Shown piece after piece: positions 21,972 to 31,259 of a stretch of 45,635 bases of DNA (positions within the stretch are counted from its first letter, which is position 1; every line of letters begins with the position of its first letter). The position numbers were made by a program, and so were the translations under genes. The stretch comes from Cylindrodendrum hubeiense. Its lineage: Eukaryota; Ascomycota; Sordariomycetes; Hypocreales; Nectriaceae. The stretch spans positions 1 through 45,635 of the forward strand of contig JAANBB010000336.1 in NCBI GenBank assembly GCA_014621425.1, in the 5' to 3' direction. The notes beneath the pieces were generated by a model. The model was not told the DNA's origin and searched no databases. It saw only the letters and a list, made by a program, of their open reading frames with translations.

Positions 21972-24392
21972 CTAATGTAACTGTATATTTTGGAACTCTG
22001 TGATTAGGTCCTTTACCTGACGCATGCTTGTCTGGTCGGAACCTGCAAGTATCGGGGCCCAAGCATGGCCGTCCCCATTCCCCACCGCATGTCTGAAGCG
22101 CTCGAGATGCGATCTACCACTACCGTTGCTAGGAGCCAGAACTCGGGGGAATGGCGCATGAATCCGATTCGCTTCCACATGTTGATTCCTGGAGAGTAGT
22201 TCTCTTTCGTTACCATTGCATGTGATGGACTGCACAAAAGCTGGTCTGTGTACATTTCCCATACCGACTTCCAAATGGCGAGAGCGTTGCGGATCGTTGT
22301 GCAATCTTCAGTAGCGAAGGCATTTTGCCGTAAGAACAATAAAGAGTGGAAGGCTATTTCGAAGGCATTAATGGGATGGAGCATAATGGGTGTGTTCAAA
22401 GCTCTTACCGGAAACAATCGTGAACAGATTGAGAGGCCCGAGATCCGCAAATTGTACCCGAGTATCCGGCCCAATGTTCTTGTTGCAAAAGATCTCGACT
22501 GCATCGCGGACGGTCATGTTCGTCAAGGCGGACCGCCCAAGCCAAATTTGAACTTGTTGAGCACACTCGTCCGCAGTGGCGGCCTGAAATAGAGCCTCTG
22601 GCCAAGCCATGTGCATGGTCATTTCTCGGATGAACATCCTAGGAGGCAAATTGTTGAATATAACAAACGCATTGTCAAGTAGGAAGATCCGGAAGAAAAC
22701 TCCGTAGGTTGCGGTTTGTCAGTCAGCGATGCAGCCCCGAGTTGCTCGACAAGTTAGGCTCACCGTATGAGTTGTTCCCTTGACACAAAGTCTTTCTAGT
22801 CAAACTCGTACTGGCTCACCATACTGTAGTCTGCATGTCTGGTAGACGTGATGCCAATATCTCGTGCCACCTGTAACACGTGTCAATCCCCACGCGATTT
22901 TCTGGAAGAGTGCATATTACCGACACAACGGTGCTGAAACGATATCGGCGAATTCGTCGCTTGCTAGCATCTGTCCTCTCCCAGTTCTGGTAGAGGCATA
23001 CCATGTATGCCGCCTGCAAAGCCTCGATCTCGCGCATGTTGCGACTTGGGATCCAAGGAGTCGTATCATCAGTAAATCGGCAATCACTGTAGAAGTCTTC
23101 ATCAGTGAAGACCATTTCCTCAATGCAGTTGTACCATTGCTTTGCCTGCTCAACATCAAGAAGATCCGGCGAGACGGAGGCTCCTACGGGATGTTAGCCA
23201 ATACCAAGAGAAGGAGCTGAACAGATAGAATAGATGTCTTCTCACCAATCAGAATCATGGCTGCAACAAGCGCTGGCTTGGCACTGGCTGAGTCAAAGGA
23301 TGGTCGGTGGACGAAATTGACATTAGGGTGCCATATTTCCCAGTATAGGGCCAGGAACTTTCTGATGTTGTTTGGCGAAAAGAACTGCAGGCACCGCTGC
23401 TCTAAAGCAGTAGACCACTACAGCGTGACGGAGCTGTTCCTGGGCTTCTTGGTGACAACATCCTTGACTCGAAGGAGGATCTCGTAGGTTTTCAGGACCA
23501 GGTTGTCTTGGAGGCTTGGGGTGTAGAGTGCAGTTGGGCTTGTTGATGCCAGATCAGGATCTGTTACAGGCAGTTCACTGGTTGGATTTGTCAAGGCTTG
23601 CAAGAATACCGAGAAAACTTGGAGGCGCTAGATTTCAGTCCCACAGTCAAACAATTCAACCAGGCCAATCCTGCTAATAAAGTTATCTAGGAAGTGGAAT
23701 GAGTAGTCGTTGGGCTCAGGCAAGTCTGATGGCAACGTCTCGGCCGCCAAGTTCAGAAAGTTGATCCAATTTGCGTTATTGACATGGTCACAGCCGAAAA
23801 TATCAGAGGCGGAAAGGGAGCTGCCGAGATATGCGAACGGTAAGGTATCGCCCAAGGTGAGGGGAAGCACCGGAGGAGGCACCACAGGAGGCATCATAGG
23901 ATCGGCGTCAGGCAGGGCTATGGTCTGACTGCTCCCGGAGCTGTCGTCCAGGTCTAGCGAGTTTCCAGCTTGGCCAGGCATGGTCCTCACCGGCTCGGTC
24001 AGGTGGGAGGAGACGCAGTCGAGGGAGTTGCGGCGGCAGTTACTGCATGGCAGGCCGTCAGTGCAGGCCTTCTTATGCCTGACGCAAGAGTCACAAGCCC
24101 GACGCCGGCGCGACGCGGTAGCGGCCTTGCCAGTAAGAGGCTCGCGGCCCAGGCAAGTCAGAGCATGGCGGCGGAGCACGTCGGCGCGTTGATACGAGCT
24201 GCTGCACCATGGACATGGGAATGGCCTCGCGGTGCTGTGGGTGGCGATATGGCGGGAGAGGTGCCCGCTCCGCTTGTACCGCTTGTGACATATTGGACAC
24301 GAATACGAATACGCAGGCTTTGCATCGAGCTCGACGTCGGACATTGCTGCGGGATATGGGCCTAACTTGCGGGTTGCTTGGTGGGTTCGCAT
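21972..24392 (-). pseudogene. C2H2 plus Zn2Cys6 transcription factor with fungal-specific regulatory domain, inactivated
   Basis: The N-terminus from 24392 has two C2H2 fingers (CPICHKRYKRSGHLSRHIATH; the second ends H-x4-C) followed directly by a Zn2Cys6 binuclear cluster (CDSCVRHKKACTDGLPCSNC... , spacing C2C6C5C2C6C). The rest is a fungal_trans-type domain, seen in WSTALEQRCLQFFSPNNIRK, WHPNVNFVHRPSFDSA, VARDIGITSTRHADYSMV and LLDNAFVIFNNLPPRM, ending VKDLITEFQNIQL. One intron is clear (about 23246-23184, GTGAGA...CGTAG). Premature TAG codons lie at 23628-23630, 23418-23420 and 22796-22798 (the last from TGG), and frames shift after about 22400. This type often acts as the pathway-specific regulator of a secondary-metabolite cluster, which fits the neighbouring P450s and ADH. 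Confidence 0.85.
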
Positions 24393-24763
24393 CAGCTAGA
24401 GGAGCATGTATGGAGGAGAAGACGGAGTTGTCGTGGGACTAGCCAGGCGGACTTGATCTGGCTTTTACGTGCCGTACCCTATACTCCTCCACAATACAAG
24501 ACTAATAATCGAATCTTGCGGGGTGCATCGCCACCATCGACATCGGCGCGGGGCCCCGGTCGGACTTAATGTGGGTGAGCCCACCGTAATCTTCCACCGC
24601 TAGACTGTAGTCTGCTCCGTACAGATTGCATCCGCAATCATTTCCATAGCACCTGGAGAACCAGAACCACCTCAGCTTAAGCTCACCATGCTCAAGTATA
24701 ACAGGTCCATTCCGCCTCGGCAGGTTCTCGTCCTCGCCTGGTCAGGACTCCAAGCAACAGAAC
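24393..24763. other. Divergent spacer between regulator and second P450
   Basis: Would carry the promoters of both pseudogenes. A frame with MLKYNRSIPPRQVLVLAWSG near 24690 could be a leftover of the P450 N-terminus, but it does not join the downstream frame. Confidence 0.35.
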
Positions 24764-26213
24764 TTGGTCCCTGAATCTCGTTCACGCACGAGCACCACAA
24801 CAACCCACCATGATTGTCGATTCCTTGCTCTCGCATCTTCTCCTATACCCTACAGCCTTGACCCTGCTGCGAATTCCGGATTCACCAGGACGGATTTCTA
24901 TCTGCCTTTTGCAGCCCATCTGTCCCAAAATGAAGACTTGTTTACCCAGCAGGAGGAGAAGCATCATGCCCACCGCCGCCGGTTCGTCAACAACCTGTAC
25001 TCGCTCAGCAGTATCCTAGAGTCGGAGCAATACATTGATACCTGTGCTGCGACCTTCATGTCTCGCCTGGATGAGTTCGATTCATCCCGTAAGCCCATTG
25101 ACCTGGGACTATGGCTTCAGATGTATGCCTTCGATGTCATCGGCGAGCTATTTTACGGACATCAGTTTGGGTTTATGGAGAACCGCCACGACTACGGCAG
25201 TTACATCGAATCGTTGGACGCGTTGCTCCCGGCTGTTGCTGTTGCTTGCGCTCTACCATCCTATGTGCGCCCCTTGCAAGTCTTGGGTCATCTCTTTCCT
25301 CCGCTTCACAGGGCACTCAAATGTTACGACAATATTGTTCGTGCCGCGAAGCAGGCGGTGCGTGACCGCCAGACACAGACGGAAGAGAAGAAGGTTGAGA
25401 GGTAGGTCGTCCTCCAGGGCTTACTCCACCCTTCCGCCCAAGGACACCGCTTACTCACTCGTCCGTCCAAGATCTGACCTCTTGGACAACCTGTTCAACG
25501 TCGCGGCTACCAAAGACGACTTCTCGCTCGCCGACGTAACTACCGAGGCTTGGGTTTCATTGTTTGTAGGATCTGACACGACTGCCATCGCGATGCGCTC
25601 CATCTTGTACAATATAATAAAGAACCCGGAGGTGTACAAAAAGGTCACGGCTGAGATCGACGACGCTGCAACTCAGGGCAGACTTAGCACCCTAGTCAAG
25701 TACTCCGAGGCTATCCGGTTGCCATACTTTGTTGCCTGCTGCAAGGAGGGTTTCCGTGTTCATCCAAGCGTTGGCATGTTCATGCCACGACATGTTCCAC
25801 CTTCTGGTGCAACTATTGCCAGCCAGTATTTCAAAGGGGGTAGCTGTGTCAGTATGAGTGCCAGCGTCCTAAAATTTGACAAAGACATCTTTGGTGAGGA
25901 TGCCGACAGGTACAACCCAGACCGATGGCTGCAGCCTGGTGCGGACGTTATGGAACGGTATATGATGCATTTCGGTGCCGGACCACGTACCTGTGTTGGG
26001 AAGAACGTATGTTTCACTGTTCTTTCACACAACAGCCGCCTCCAACTAACAAGTATCGCAGATATCTCGTGCTGAGATCCATGAACTCATTCCGACTCTT
26101 CTACGTTATTACCACCTTCAGCTCGTTGATACTAAGAGGGATCTGAAGACTTTAATTTTTGGTTTAATAAGCAGCTTGGTTTAAGCCTTAAGGTTACACG
26201 AAGAAATAGCTAG
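24764..26213 (+). pseudogene. Second cytochrome P450, N-terminally truncated
   Basis: Exons 24764-25401, 25472-26006 and from 26062 join in phase (donors GTAGGT and GTATGT). The product has SGFTRTDFYLPFA, the I-helix VGSDTT, ExxR as KEGFR, NPDRW and the heme loop FGAGPRTCVGKN, resembling fungal pisatin-demethylase-like P450s. The membrane anchor, proline hinge and about the first 90 residues are missing. The frame has no ATG before the homologous part, and the ATG at 24810 is in another frame. At the 3' end the frame stops at 26184. The expected tail (NFWFNKQLGLSLKVTRRNS, stop 26211) is in a shifted frame, so one base has probably been gained or lost near 26150. The body has no internal stops, so the gene is less decayed than its neighbours. 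Confidence 0.75.
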
Positions 26214-27084
26214 TTTAATGCTTTAGATTGTGCATTAGTCTATAGTATTGTGACAGTCGGATCTACTCCAGGACTCTAGGGTAGGTAGACACGGGGGTGT
26301 TTGTGAATGTAGTAGATCAGGACGTCAGTCTAAGCAAAGAGATTGGTGTCATGTCGAGGGTACATTCTTGCTTCATCCGCGAAATCGGGACGGGCTGCCT
26401 GTGCAAGTGCAATCCAGAACACCCCTCCGGTAACTGGTAATAGGCTAGCCTGGTAGATAAGAGGTCGATAGGTAATTAAATGATGAAAATTCCAGCTGCT
26501 ATTAAAGTTTATTAATTATTTTGTGTCGAGTTCTAAAATGACTTGTATGTGCTCATGCTGCTTGGATAAAGTCCTTAAGTCTTTTGAAGTTCGCGCTGAG
26601 TACGTCTTATATTCCATCTTGAGTGAAATAACGATAGAACGAACTGAAATCATCCCGGGCGTAATCCGCTCAACCAGACAACCAAAATAGTACTAACCTT
26701 GGCAAGCCTAACTGTCAGTCAATTAATTCATTAGCCTGCTTAATATAGCAGTATATATTACGTAGTATATTTAAATAAAAATATTGCCTATTGTGCCAGG
26801 CGGTTGGGGACCCTTCGGCTAGCTGGTCGCTAGCAGGGACATAACCGGGATAAATAGGAGAGGAAGCGGCACACTGAGGGACGAGGGAGCAAGGTATCCT
26901 TTTCCTTAACTTTTCCTTTAGATCTTTTTAGCCTAACGGCGGAGGGGTCTTTTGTAAGGCCGGGCATACCACCCTGACTCTGACAAAAATACATAGCTTA
27001 TTATAATTTGACAGAAATAACTATAAGGCCTTTTATATTAAAAATACAAATACTAAATTTAAAACTGCAAATATCTTAATATAT
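26214..27084. other. Intergenic region before the transposon
   Basis: No gene seen. Mixed composition: AT-rich at 26450-26800 and 26990-27084, with a GC-normal island at about 26800-26980. The island could be part of a decayed LTR or other repeat, but no second copy is in the window. Confidence 0.35.
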
Positions 27085-27110
27085 CTAACGTGCATGATAA
27101 GCGAGTGAGA
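27085..27110 (+). repeat. Left terminal inverted repeat of the pogo-like element
   Basis: 26 bases starting with CTA, perfectly complementary to 28925-28950. The element proper starts after the TA. Confidence 0.92.
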
Positions 27111-28949
27111 TACCCAACCACAATTACGCGACTACCCATATTCAAATTGACTTTCCTCCACCCACAATAATGAGGTCACCTAATAAAGAAAGTGGTATGC
27201 TCTTAGCCATCCAAGCTATTCAAAACGTCCCAAGTCTAAGCGCCCGGGCTGCCGCAAAGATCTACACAGTCAGTATAGCAACGTTAAGTCGCCAACTTAA
27301 TGGGACACCATCCCGACGCGATCCCATACCCAAATTGTTTAAACTTATAGATCTAGAGGTGAAAACAATTGTTGAGTATGCCCTTGACCTAGATTTACAA
27401 TCATTTCCTCCCCGGCTTTGCGATGTGGAAGATATAACTGATTGATTGCTTGCTGACCGCGACGCGCTTCCAGTCGGGAAGCGCTGTGCTTCAAACTTCA
27501 TCAGGCGACAACCAGAGCTTAAAACGCGTTTTACGCGTAGATATAACTATCAGAGAGCCCAATACGAAGATCCCAATATTATTTGGGGCTGGTTTCAGCT
27601 TATACAAAATACAATCGCGAAATACAGTATCCAGGAATCAGATATCTATAATTTTAATGAGACTGGGTTTATGATAGGCATTATCTTGACTGGAATAGTC
27701 GTTATAAGCGCCGAACGATGTGGAAGACTAAAAATGGCCCAGCCAGGAGATAGGGAATGGGTTATTGTAATCCAGGGCGTTAATTCGTAAGGGTGGGCGA
27801 TCCCGCCGTTCATATTATTGCGGGCCAATATTATCTTGCGGCCTGGTATGATGAAAGGACCTTACCTCACGATTGGGTCATCGCAACCTCAGATAACGGC
27901 TGGACAACAAACAAGAGAGGCCTAGAATGGATCCAGCACTTCAACAAGCATTCAAAGGCGCGTTCTTCTGGCTCTAATTGCCTTCTTGTGTTGGATGGGC
28001 ATAAAAGCCACCAATCGACCGAATTCGAGCTATGCTGCAGGGAGAATAATATTATTACTCTCTGTATGCCGCTACATTTATCTTATATCCTCCAACCACT
28101 TGATGTTAGCTGCTTTGGGCTGCTCAAGCAGACTTACGGTCGACAAATTAAGACTATAATTAAGACCCGAATTACGCATATTACCAAGGTCGACTTCTTT
28201 TCTGCATTTCAAGCTGCATTGTAAAGCGTACTATTGAGGAAAAAAACATCCGGGGGGGTTTTTGAGGTACAGGACTTGTTCTATACAATCCAGAAAGTGT
28301 GCTTTCTCACTTAGATGTCAAGTTACGGACTCCATCGCCTGCACGTGCAGATTCCGAACTGCCCAACCTTTGGGTTCTGAAGACCCTAAACGACCTAATT
28401 GAAGCTACTTTACAAACTGATCTCATTAAAACTCGAATCAGTCATCACTAGGGGAGCTCTCTGATATCGATTTTAGCTGCTATAGATCAATTTGCGAAGG
28501 GGGCGCGAGGAATAATGCACCAGATGGCATTATTGAGGGCGGAGGTCAACGAGCTTCGGGAGGCAAATGCAACACTTAGCCGGCGGCGCAGGGCAAAAAA
28601 ACCACGTCTCCGGCTTTCAGGGAGCATGACAGTAGCTGAGGGGCAGGAGCTACAAGAACAGAGGGAAATCGCTGATTAGATACAGCAGGAAACGCAGCAA
28701 AGTAATGGTCGGAAGAGGCGGACAGAGATGAGGGAACGGCGATGTGGAAGATGCAGGCAGCCTGGGCATAATGCGCGCCCTTGTCAAGCTGATGTAGATA
28801 TATCTAGAGAAGAGAATAGTGATTGATTTTAATTGATTGAGGTATTGTGGTTGTTTTATTTTGATATTTACTGGTGAAGGTTTGGTTAGGTGTCACTCGT
28901 TTGTCTGTCTCACTCGTTTGTCTGTCTCACTCGCTTATCATGCACGTTA
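27086..28949 (+). mobile_element. pogo/Fot1-like DNA transposon, complete ends, inactive
   Basis: Matching terminal inverted repeats begin ACGTGCATGATAAGCGAGTG and are flanked by TA on both sides (27086-27087 and 28948-28949), the target site duplicated by the Tc1/mariner/pogo superfamily. The body is about 1.86 kb and holds one transposase gene. The right subterminal region carries about two and a half copies of a 17-bp repeat (tcactcgtttgtctgtc). The insertion ends 29 bp before the stop codon of the HeLo-like gene, so it landed in that gene's 3' flank. Confidence 0.92.
27170..28826 (+). pseudogene. pogo/Fot1-type DDE transposase, multiply broken
   Basis: Starts at the ATG at 27170 with a helix-turn-helix region (SARAAAKIYTVSIATLSRQL), then a CENP-B-like DNA-binding half and a DDE domain. 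A TGA at 27443-27445 (from TGG) and a TAA near 27788 interrupt it, a frameshift lies near 27813, and further stops follow 28224. The first catalytic Asp has become Asn (YNFNETGFM, where YNFDETGF is usual). The second (LVLDGHKSH) and third (LQPLDVSCFG) are kept. The C-terminus has a zinc knuckle, CGRCRQPGHNARPC, and ends at 28826. All the damage that can be judged is C-to-T or G-to-A apart from the frameshifts. It cannot move itself. Confidence 0.88.
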
Positions 28950-28950
28950 G
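28925..28950 (-). repeat. Right terminal inverted repeat of the pogo-like element
   Basis: Exact inverted match to 27085-27110. Tandem 17-bp subterminal repeats, possible transposase-binding sites, lie just inside it (about 28890-28930). Confidence 0.92.
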
Positions 28951-28978
28951 CTTTAAAAAAAAACTCTTCTGTATCTAA

Positions 28979-29846
28979 TTATCCTTTTAACCCTGCTAAA
29001 ATTGCAGCTAAAGCAGTACTAGATGTTGAGCCATTGATAACCAGTGCGTTATTATAGCCATTATTACTTGAGTATGTAATTCTCTGATTAGAACCCACTG
29101 GATAGCCACTGTCGCCCACTGAGCCGTTAATGACGCTAGAGTTATCAAATCCCTCATTTTGGTCATACTTGATGGTAATAGTTGCCGCTGTGCCCGTCCT
29201 TTTGTCGCTCACTGATGCGCCATTTGGTTCACCTACAACTCGAGATTGTCAATCTAGGATTCTCGCCACTTAGTTAGGATGCAAAGGAATACTTGCCTTC
29301 CTCGGCCCGAGCTCTCTGGGCCTCAAGCCTCTCCGCAATAGCTATGCGCTGACCCAGGATTCTCTGCACATTCTGATCGACCCTCTGTATGATAGGCCAT
29401 GTCGCAATCAGGCCACCTCTCATGTCAGATGAGATGCCTACATTTGTTGCCAAGATTCTCGTGTTAAGGTTTGTAGTCGCTCTGTGAAGCTTGTCGAACA
29501 GGTTCTGTAACATCTCCTTATCCTCATCGTTGGTTACCAAGGCATTGATGAATTGCCGTGGCTTGCTTTTGCCCTGGAACTGTCGCAGCTCTTCAAATGA
29601 GCACCGGATATCTTTGCAGATGGAGTGAAGGAACTCGAGCTGGTCTCTGATGCTACTCGTATGCAATTCTTTTTCGTCTCCGATTAGTTCGAGGGTTTGA
29701 AATAGGTTGTCGAGCTGGGCTTGGTAATTGGTGATGACTGCGCCAGCCTGATGGACTCGGGCGAGGCTACGGCGGATGGTCTGGATTACTTCAATCGTTT
29801 GCCCTAGCAATTGGGCTATGCCGACTGCAGCTGCCATCGCCTCCAT
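28979..29846 (-). CDS. HeLo-like-domain protein with two C-terminal prion-like motifs (putative cell-death effector)
   Basis: Exon 1 is 29846-29297 and exon 2 is 29232-28979, joined by a GC-AG intron (donor GCAAGT, branch CCTAACTAA, acceptor TGTAG); product 267 aa. Residues 1-183 are an all-helical domain (MEAMAAAVGIAQLLGQTIEV; KMLQ-type amphipathic helices to residue about 180) of the HeLo-like / N-terminal STAND-associated type found in fungal incompatibility proteins. Residues 206-224 (YDQNEGFDNSSVINGSVGD) and 237-255 (YSSNNGYNNALVINGSTSS) are two copies of one motif, 31 residues apart. A third copy opens the NLR remnant encoded divergently at 30315. By analogy with HET-S/NWD2 the motifs would form an amyloid template that triggers the helical domain at the membrane. 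That role is inference. The frame has no premature stops. Confidence 0.75.
29233..29296 (-). other. GC-AG intron separating HeLo-like domain from amyloid-like motifs
   Basis: 64-nt intron with donor G|GCAAGT, a CCTAACTAAG branch region and acceptor TTGTAG. No GT donor nearby restores the frame; the GTATTC three bases on leads to TGA. Retention of the intron gives a 190-aa protein ending GKYSFAS, without the motifs. Confidence 0.7.
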
Positions 29847-30314
29847 CTTGGCTTTTAAAATTGAATTTGGGATGAATGATTTCGGAACAGGCTTGGAAGG
29901 TAGAGGGTCCCAGTACTATTAAAACGCACGTAACGGTATACCCTGTGTCCTCCCTTCCAATCAGGCTGGAACGCTCGGGTTCATATTCAGCTCCAACCGC
30001 TGCATATTGCCCACGTAGCCAACATGGTGGATGGAGGAGTATCCTCATAATTGGTCCGTCTCAGAAGGATTCCTGCAGGGAGTAAGCTTACTCAAATAAG
30101 TAGTGGACCCCGAATTGCGTGGCCATCCAATAACTGTGTTATCCTCTACAGCCCAGTTCTTTAAATAGGATACGCCGACGCGTCACGGGGTGTCACAGTC
30201 TGCCTTGTCGCCAGCGAATGTCTTGAAAAATAATCCCTCACGATCTTCAGGGCACATCGACTGCGACACGAAAACAGAGCAGCGTTGGCGCTTGGCGAAA
30301 GATACAATCTTAAG
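29847..30314. promoter_or_regulatory. Shared divergent promoter of effector and NLR remnant
   Basis: 468 bp between the two start codons. Composition is normal and RIP is not evident. No specific sites recognised. Confidence 0.4.
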
Positions 30315-30827
30315 ATGGAGCAATCCTTCTATGACAAGCTATCGGCTTCGACATCGTACAGCAACAACTCAGGGTTCGACTCGTCAATCGTCATCAACGG
30401 GCCTGTTGGCAACCTGCATCGACATGTGAGCGACATAGCTGACGGCATGTCATATCACGCCGCTGGCAATATAAATAGGCATTTCCTGGTACCCCATAGA
30501 CTTTCGCCGATATACACTGGAAGGAAACATTTGCTGGAAAAGCTCAAGGATCATCTATGTCCAACTCCTGAGACTGAATCTCCTGAGACATACCGGCAGT
30601 CTGCCCAGAAGGTCGCTGTTGTTCATGGTCTTGGGGGCTCGGGCAAGACACAATTATGCGTTAAACTCTCATACGATGTCCAAGAAAGGTAACATGAAGT
30701 TGGTCTTTGAAGGCTTTGAGTATGCTGATAAGCGTGCAGATTCGGCGGCGTCTTCTGGGTGGACCTATCGTCCCAGATGGCCGCAAGGGATGGGCTCGAA
30801 TCAGTGTTTAGATGTCTCAAGAAATGA
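30315..30827 (+). pseudogene. NLR/STAND receptor, N-terminal remnant with prion-like motif and P-loop
   Basis: Starts at the ATG at 30315. Residues 15-33 (YSNNSGFDSSIVINGPVGN) match the motif of the divergent HeLo-like protein, 12 of 19 identical to its first copy. Then come FLVPHRLSPIYTGRKHLLEKL, typical of the linker before fungal NB-ARC/NACHT domains, and the Walker A loop VVHGLGGSGKTQL. After an intron (30689-30739, GTAACA...TGCAG) the frame continues FGGVFWVDLSSQMAARD, the strand after the P-loop, and stops at TGA 30825-30827. Nothing NLR-like follows; within about 100 bp the sequence becomes AT-rich and leads to the RIP-degraded helicase. The receptor has therefore lost most of its NTPase domain and all of its sensor repeats. 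Confidence 0.75.
30357..30413 (+). other. Prion-like motif R0 of the NLR remnant
   Basis: Encodes YSNNSGFDSSIVINGPVGN. It shares Y, N, G and VING with both effector copies, plus F, D and VG with the first. Confidence 0.75.
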
Positions 30828-31259
30828 CCTCCTGACAATATCCCTATCGCCATTTGGTAACCGGCAATTAAATTTTGGTATGAAATCAAAACACGCTAGC
30901 ATGATATAGGATAGCCGGTAATTAAAATCGAGGATAGTTGCCAATTAGTAGTTCCTCAACCCCAGGTTATAATGAGATTATAAAAACGAGTAAATATATT
31001 AATCTCAATTATCTGATAATATTTATGAACTTTTATTTTACTTTATTATTTTATAGAATAAGTTTTATTAGTTTTTTCTATAACCCTGAAATATTAATAG
31101 TTCTTAGCTAATAGGGATAATCTGTTTAGACTAGCTAATAAGATCAGTATTTACCTTAGTAAGGATATAGTAGCTGTGATTACTGTAATCTGATAATTAT
31201 ATATATAAAAGTAAATATAATTTAGGAGAAGAGTAAAATATCTATTTAATCGCAGAAAG

